Assembly (NCBI RefSeq): GCF_013464485.1
Contig: NZ_RAUX01000013.1
Span: forward strand, 26,543 to 64,931
Direction of reading: 5' to 3'
Length of the DNA: 38,389 nt
Source of the DNA: Stenotrophomonas maltophilia
Lineage (GTDB): Bacteria > Pseudomonadota > Gammaproteobacteria > Xanthomonadales > Xanthomonadaceae
Shown here: in pieces, positions 34,119 to 38,389 of the stretch
Position numbering within the stretch: the first letter of the stretch is position 1
How the letters are laid out: each line of letters starts with the position of its first letter
Translations under genes and position numbers: made by a program
The notes under the pieces: model-generated
Database searches by the model: none
Seen by the model: the letters and a program-made list of their open reading frames with translations, nothing else
Told to the model about the DNA's origin: nothing

Positions 34119-36317
34119 GTGCTGTCTGTGCCTGTCCGTTTTCCGCGCTTGTTTCCGCGTCGCCTGCCGCTGCCGCATGCACTGGCTCAAGGCCTGCTAC
34201 TGCTTGCACTGAGCAGCGGCACCGCTGCTGCCCAGTCCACCCAGGACGAGGACAAGGCCAAACCGGCACCCGCCTCGCAGACCCTGCAGACCGTGCAGGT
34301 CACCGCCAACCTGCTCGGCACCATCACCGAGGGCAGCGGCGCCTACACGCCCGGCACCATTGCCACCGCGACCCGCCTGGTGCTGACGCCACGGCAGACC
34401 CCGCAGACCATCAGCGTGATCACCCGCGCACAGATGGATGACTTCGGCCTGCACGGCATCGACGACGTGATGCGGGTGACCCCCGGCATCAGCATCGTCA
34501 CCTACGACAGCGAACGCACCGAGTACTACGCGCGTGGTTTCGCGATCCAGAACTTCCAGTACGACGGTATTCCGATGTCGCGTGACTCGGCCTACTCGGC
34601 GGGCAACACGCTCAGCGATACTGCGATCTATGACCGCATCGAAGTGCTCAAGGGCGCCACCGGTCTGCTGACCGGCATGGGCGATCCGGGTGCGACCATC
34701 AACCTGGTGCGCAAGAAGCCGGGCAAGGACTTCGCCGGCAGTGCCTCACTGGGTGTCGGCCGCTGGGACGACTACCGCGCCGAGCTCGACGTGGGCGGTC
34801 CGCTGACTGCTGATGGCCGTGTGCGCGGCCGTGCCGTGGGTGCCTGGGAAGACAAGCGCTCCAACCTGGACAACTACCAGCGCACCAGCAAGGTCGGCTA
34901 TGCGGTGTTGGAAGCCGATCTGGGCGAACGCACGCTGCTGTCGGTCGGTGGCGACGTGATGGACAGCGACCCGAAGGGCTCCACGTGGGGCGGCATTCCG
35001 CTGCTGGACAGCGCTGGCAACTTCAACCGCATGCCGCGCTCGTTCAACAATGGTGCGCAATGGGCCGGCTGGCGCCAGTACGTGCGTACCGGTTTCGCCA
35101 CGTTGGAGCACACGTTCGCCAACGATTGGATCGCCAAGCTGCAGCTCAACCACCAGGTCAATGGCTATGACGCCGCACTGGCCGGTGCCGCCGCCGGCAA
35201 TCCTGATCCGTTGACCGGCGAGGGCGTCAGCCTGTGGCTCGGCAAGTACGTCGGCAAGACCGTCAGCAATGCCGCCGACTTCTATGTGAGCGGGCATTTC
35301 GGCCTGTTCGGCCGCGAGCATGAGCTGGTGGTCGGTGGCAGTGCCTCGCGCAAGCGCTGGACCAATACCGGCTACGGCCCGCAGGCGGGGTTCCCGGATA
35401 CCGTGCCGGACTACAGAACCTGGAATGGTGACATTGCCGAGCCGCAGTGGCAGCGCACCTATGACAACAATGAAGTGACCCGCGAGAATGGGCTGTACGT
35501 GGTTGGCCGCTTCGACGTGGCCGATCCGTTGAAGCTGATCGTCGGCAGCCGCCTGGCCAGTTACCGCTCGCCGGACACGCGCGAGACCGGCGTTTATGTG
35601 CCCTATGCCGGCGTGGTCTACGACCTCGGCGAGCATTACTCGGTGTATGCCAGCTACAGCACCATCTTCAAGCCGCAGGGCGAGCGTGACGAGCAGGGCA
35701 AGGCACTGGATCCACTGGAGGGCCGCAGCTACGAGGTTGGCCTGAAGGCTGAGTTCTTCGATGGACGCCTCAATGCCAGTGCGGCGCTGTTCCAGCTTGA
35801 TCAGGACAACTTCGCCCAGCCCACCGGCGGCAAGACACCTAATGGCCAGGATGCCTACCGCGCCTTGATGGGCGTGCGCACCAAGGGTTACGAGCTTGAA
35901 ATGTCGGGTCAGCTGGCCGAGGGCTGGCAGCTGCAGGGTGGGTTCTCCCATAAGATCGCCCGCCAGGCGGGCACCAAGGTGACCACGCTGGAACCGGAGA
36001 ACCAGTTCAGCCTGCACACCAGCTACCGCCTGCGTGGCGCCTGGCAGGGGCTGACGCTGGGTGGTGGCGCACGCTGGCAGGATTCGACCTTCGGCGAGAT
36101 CACCAACCCGGCCACGCGGGCCAAGGTGGTGCATCGCACGCAGCCGTACTGGTTGCTCGATGCGATGGCGCGCTACCAGTTCAACGATCGCCTGTCGGCC
36201 ACGGTCAACGTCAACAACCTGCTCGACAAGCGTTACTACACGATCTTCAACTGGTACAGCACCTACACCTGGGGCGAGCCGCGCAATGTGCGGCTGACCT
36301 TGAACTACAGGTTCTGA
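34119..36317 (+). CDS. TonB-dependent ferric siderophore receptor (FhuE/FpvA type), second copy class
   Basis: A 732-residue outer-membrane receptor. It starts at GTG 34119 with a strong GGAGG site and a signal peptide ending ALSSGTAAAQ. TLQTVQVTANLLG (TonB box), LTPRQTPQTISVITRAQMDDFG, ISIVTYDSERTEYYARGFAI and RIEVLKGATGLLTGMGDPGATINLVRKKP form the plug; the barrel ends LTLNYRF. It is clearly related to the receptor at 9630-11801. Unlike that gene it shows no recognisable Fur box in 33987-34118 and no adjacent regulator, so its iron control, if any, is not visible here. Ligand unknown. Confidence 0.9.
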   Translation: MLSVPVRFPRLFPRRLPLPHALAQGLLLLALSSGTAAAQSTQDEDKAKPAPASQTLQTVQVTANLLGTITEGSGAYTPGTIATATRLVLTPRQTPQTISVITRAQMDDFGLHGIDDVMRVTPGISIVTYDSERTEYYARGFAIQNFQYDGIPMSRDSAYSAGNTLSDTAIYDRIEVLKGATGLLTGMGDPGATINLVRKKPGKDFAGSASLGVGRWDDYRAELDVGGPLTADGRVRGRAVGAWEDKRSNLDNYQRTSKVGYAVLEADLGERTLLSVGGDVMDSDPKGSTWGGIPLLDSAGNFNRMPRSFNNGAQWAGWRQYVRTGFATLEHTFANDWIAKLQLNHQVNGYDAALAGAAAGNPDPLTGEGVSLWLGKYVGKTVSNAADFYVSGHFGLFGREHELVVGGSASRKRWTNTGYGPQAGFPDTVPDYRTWNGDIAEPQWQRTYDNNEVTRENGLYVVGRFDVADPLKLIVGSRLASYRSPDTRETGVYVPYAGVVYDLGEHYSVYASYSTIFKPQGERDEQGKALDPLEGRSYEVGLKAEFFDGRLNASAALFQLDQDNFAQPTGGKTPNGQDAYRALMGVRTKGYELEMSGQLAEGWQLQGGFSHKIARQAGTKVTTLEPENQFSLHTSYRLRGAWQGLTLGGGARWQDSTFGEITNPATRAKVVHRTQPYWLLDAMARYQFNDRLSATVNVNNLLDKRYYTIFNWYSTYTWGEPRNVRLTLNYRF

Positions 36318-36327
36318 CGCGGGTTTT

Positions 36328-36391
36328 GTAGAGCCGAGTCCACGCTCGGCTGGCGGTCAAAGCGCAGCCGAGCGTAGGCTCGGCTCTACAG
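36328..36391. repeat. SMAG-type palindromic dimer, probable terminator
   Basis: Inverted arms TGTAGAGCCGAG... at 36328-36353 and the complementary copy at 36366-36391, with a mismatch or two and a 12-base loop. It lies between the receptor stop (36317) and the pirin stop (36409), again a convergent pair. Same family as 22041-22118. Confidence 0.8.
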
Positions 36392-36408
36392 ATGCGCGGG
36401 CGTTGTGG

Positions 36409-37110
36409 TTACAGCGGCAGGTCGAACACCAGCACTTCAGCGTCGTTGCCGTTTTCCAGCGTCAGCTGGGCTTCGTCGCTGACCTGCAGCGCATCGCCGG
36501 CTTCCAGGGTGATGCCGTTGACCTGCAGCTGCCCGCGGGCCACCTGCACATAGGCACCACGACCGTTGCCGAGCGCATGGTGCAGCTTCTGGCCGCCGTC
36601 GAGGATGGTGGCGAAGATGCGGGCATCCTGGTGGATGCGCAGCGAGCCGTCGGCACCGTCCGGCGAGGCGATCAGGCGCAGCTGGCCGCGCTTGGTCTCC
36701 GGCGCGAAGTGGGTCTCCTCGTACGACGGCGTGATGTTCTCGCTGTCCGGGAAGATCCAGATCTGCAGGAAGTGCACGGTCTCGTCGGCGGAATGGTTGA
36801 ACTCGCTGTGGGTGACGCCGCTGCCGGCGCTCATGCGCTGCACGTCGCCGTAGCGCAGCACCGAGCCGGTGCCCATCGAGTCCTTGTGCTCCAGCGCACC
36901 GCCCAGCACGTAGGAGATGATTTCCATGTTGCTGTGGCCGTGGGTGCCGAAGCCCTGGCCGCCGATCACCTTGTCTTCGTTGATCACCCGCAGCGGGCCG
37001 AAGCTGACGTAGCGCGGGTCGTAGTAGTTGGCGAAGGAGAAGGTATGGCGCGAGGACAGCCAGCCATGCTCGGCCAGGCCACGGGTAGCGCTCTTGCGGA
37101 TCTGCAGCAT
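36409..37110 (-). CDS. Pirin-family protein (YhhW/quercetinase-like)
   Basis: A 233-residue bicupin pirin. The metal site is intact: His57 and His59 in GTHGHSNME, and His101 and Glu103 in VTHSEFNHS, matching the human pirin ligands His56, His58, His101 and Glu103. Bacterial members include YhhW, which has quercetin 2,3-dioxygenase activity in vitro; their physiological role is mostly unclear, with redox or stress links. The ATG at 37110 has AAGGAG upstream. It is divergent from a LysR-type gene, a common arrangement in which the regulator controls the pirin. Confidence 0.92.
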   Translation of the reverse strand: MLQIRKSATRGLAEHGWLSSRHTFSFANYYDPRYVSFGPLRVINEDKVIGGQGFGTHGHSNMEIISYVLGGALEHKDSMGTGSVLRYGDVQRMSAGSGVTHSEFNHSADETVHFLQIWIFPDSENITPSYEETHFAPETKRGQLRLIASPDGADGSLRIHQDARIFATILDGGQKLHHALGNGRGAYVQVARGQLQVNGITLEAGDALQVSDEAQLTLENGNDAEVLVFDLPL

Positions 37111-37237
37111 GATGGAATCTCCTTGTTCGATGGTTTCGATGGGGCGGGGTGGGGCTGTAGCCGCCGTGTTTCCCCGTTGGAGAGAAGTATCCGCTTGCGC
37201 CCGGGGTTTGAAAAACGGATAGTTTTGACAGCCATCA

Positions 37238-37250
37238 TCGAAAAATTCGA
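37238..37250. promoter_or_regulatory. Palindrome abutting the LysR start codon
   Basis: TCGAA-AAA-TTCGA is a perfect 13-base inverted repeat ending one base before the ATG at 37251. It takes the place of a Shine-Dalgarno sequence. It may be an autoregulatory operator; the divergent promoter region (37111-37250) is AT-rich near this end. Confidence 0.4.
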
Positions 37251-38171
37251 ATGCTCAAGCTCAGCCTCGATGCCCTGCAGATCCTGGATGCCATCGACCG
37301 CCGCGGCTCCTTTGCCGGCGCCGGCAAGGCCCTGCACAAAGTGCCCTCGACCATCTCGTACACCGTGGCCAAGCTGGAGGAGGATCTGGGCGTACAGCTG
37401 TTCGACCGGGTTGGCCCGCGTGCCGAGCCGACCGAGGCCGGACGCGCCCTGCTGGACGAGGGCCGGCACCTGCTGCGCGCCGCCCGCGAGCTGGAGCTGC
37501 GGGTGCGCCGGGTGGCGTCGGGCTGGGAGACCGAACTGACGCTGGCGGTGGACTCAGTGTTTCCAACCTGGCTGCTGGGGCCAGACATCGCCGCATTCCG
37601 CGAGGTCGAGGCGCCGACCCGGCTGCGGCTGATCGGCGAGGCGCTGTCCGGTACCTGGGAGGCCTTGCTGGACCGCCGTGCCGACCTGCTGGTCGGTGCG
37701 CCAGGTGAGGGGCCCAGTGGTGGTGGCTACGTGGTGGAGCCGCTGGGTACGGTGGAGTTCGTGTTCGCGGTCGCACCCGATCATCCATTGGCTGCAGTGC
37801 CGGGTGTGCTTGGGCGCGAGCAGCTGGTCGAGCACTGCGCGATCGCGGTCTCCGATTCGGCGCGGCGGCTGTTGCCGCGTACCGTGGGCCTGTTGATGGG
37901 GCAGGAAATGCTGACGGTGCCGGACATGGCCAGCAAGCTGAAGCTGCAGTGCGAAGGCGTGGGCTTCGGCTTCCTGCCTGAACCGTGCGCACGCGCTGCG
38001 GTGGCACGCGGCCAGCTGTTGATTCGCGAGGTGGAGGAACACAAGCCGGAAGAGACCTTCTGGCTGGCCTGGCGCACCGGCGAGGACGGCGCTGCGTTGC
38101 GCTGGTGGCGCGAACGTCTGCGCAGGCCGGAGCTGCTGTCGCAGTGGTGGCAGGCAATGGCCAGGGGGTAA
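37251..38171 (+). CDS. LysR-family transcriptional regulator
   Basis: A 306-residue LysR regulator. The N-terminal winged helix (about 1-60) reads LDALQILDAIDRRGSFAGAGKALHKVPSTISYTVAKLEEDLGVQLFDR, followed by the linker helix and a substrate-binding domain (about 90-295). It is divergent from the pirin gene with 140 bases between, so it probably regulates pirin and itself. There is no Shine-Dalgarno sequence before the ATG; a palindrome is there instead. The inducer is unknown. Confidence 0.92.
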   Translation: MLKLSLDALQILDAIDRRGSFAGAGKALHKVPSTISYTVAKLEEDLGVQLFDRVGPRAEPTEAGRALLDEGRHLLRAARELELRVRRVASGWETELTLAVDSVFPTWLLGPDIAAFREVEAPTRLRLIGEALSGTWEALLDRRADLLVGAPGEGPSGGGYVVEPLGTVEFVFAVAPDHPLAAVPGVLGREQLVEHCAIAVSDSARRLLPRTVGLLMGQEMLTVPDMASKLKLQCEGVGFGFLPEPCARAAVARGQLLIREVEEHKPEETFWLAWRTGEDGAALRWWRERLRRPELLSQWWQAMARG

Positions 38172-38178
38172 GGGTTTG

Positions 38179-38195
38179 GCAGGGCTGCGCCCTGC
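38179..38195 (+). terminator. Hairpin after the LysR gene
   Basis: GCAGGGC (38179-38185), loop TGC, GCCCTGC (38189-38195): a perfect 7-bp GC stem seven bases after the stop codon. No T-run. Probably part of the 3' end of the LysR transcript. Confidence 0.4.
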
Positions 38196-38216
38196 ACCCG
38201 CTACGAACTTGAGCAC

Positions 38217-38240
38217 CAGCAACAGCAACAGCAACAGCAG
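38217..38240. repeat. CAGCAA hexanucleotide microsatellite
   Basis: Three tandem CAGCAA units and one CAGCAG unit, non-coding as far as I can see. The rest of 38172-38389 holds no gene. Confidence 0.85.
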
Positions 38241-38260
38241 AAGCTGGTTTGCTGAGGGAT

Positions 38261-38362
38261 GGCGGGGTGGGTCCGGTTGCGGGAGACGCCGTAAACCCGT
38301 CCTTGGGGGCTTGGCCGCGGCATCCATGCCGCGGACACTCCCGCAACCGGACCCACCCCGCC
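38261..38362. repeat. Long nested inverted repeat at the window end
   Basis: Perfect 25-base arms (38261-38285 and 38338-38362) beginning GGCGGGGTGGGTCCGG, with a 52-base interior. The interior holds its own perfect hairpin, CCGCGGCAT (38315-38323), CC, ATGCCGCGG (38326-38334). This gives a two-tier cruciform or long RNA stem. It may be a dispersed intergenic element; it contains no gene. Confidence 0.85.
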
Positions 38363-38389
38363 TTCGACAGTTTTCCGCGATCTGTCGGA

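Noticed and set aside
6110-36317. Insertion sequence or transposon behind the many receptor genes
   Set aside because: No transposase, integrase or terminal repeats are visible; the receptors are intact and have normal codon use.
38217-38240. Tandem repeat as a CRISPR array
   Set aside because: It is a 6-base microsatellite without spacers and without cas genes.

Overview
The window looks like chromosomal DNA of a Stenotrophomonas maltophilia-type gammaproteobacterium (Xanthomonadaceae). Three things point there: high GC content; the gene order lexA-recA-recX-alaS-csrA-tRNA-Ser; and GTAG-type palindromic repeats (the SMAG class) at about 55-80, 22041-22118 and 36328-36391. The assignment rests on recognised proteins and repeats, not on a database search.

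Region 1 (1-6036) is housekeeping: the SOS regulator lexA with a perfect 19-bp LexA operator beside its start codon, recA, recX, alaS, the RNA-binding regulator csrA, and tRNA-Ser(GCU) followed by a strong terminator. Region 2 (6110-12406) is metal acquisition: a minus-strand TonB-dependent receptor (TBDR) that resembles ZnuD zinc receptors, a divergent AraC-type regulator with a Fur box, a Fur-boxed ferric siderophore receptor, and a small secreted protein. Region 3 (12458-15671, minus strand) holds a stand-alone pyruvate dehydrogenase E1 (aceE type) and a three-helix membrane protein.

Region 4 (15810-28301) is the most interesting part. An ECF sigma factor, a FecR-type anti-sigma factor and an STN-domain TBDR are followed on the same strand by a Tat-exported PhoD phosphatase. 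Converging on them is a translationally coupled TBDR plus Tat-exported phospholipase C operon with a candidate PHO box. Divergent from that operon is a lipoprotein with a duplicated domain and an OmpA tail. I read this as a phosphorus-scavenging locus: two secreted phosphoesterases, each paired with an outer-membrane receptor.

Region 5 (28314-30631, minus strand) is a two-gene c-type cytochrome operon (triheme, then diheme TsdA-like) with a perfect FNR/Anr box just upstream. Region 6 (30767-38171) has two alpha/beta hydrolases, an MFS transporter with a LacI-type operator, a second ferric-siderophore-type receptor, and a divergent pirin/LysR pair. The last 218 bases hold only repeats and hairpins. 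Convergent gene pairs are mostly separated by palindromes that probably act as bidirectional terminators.
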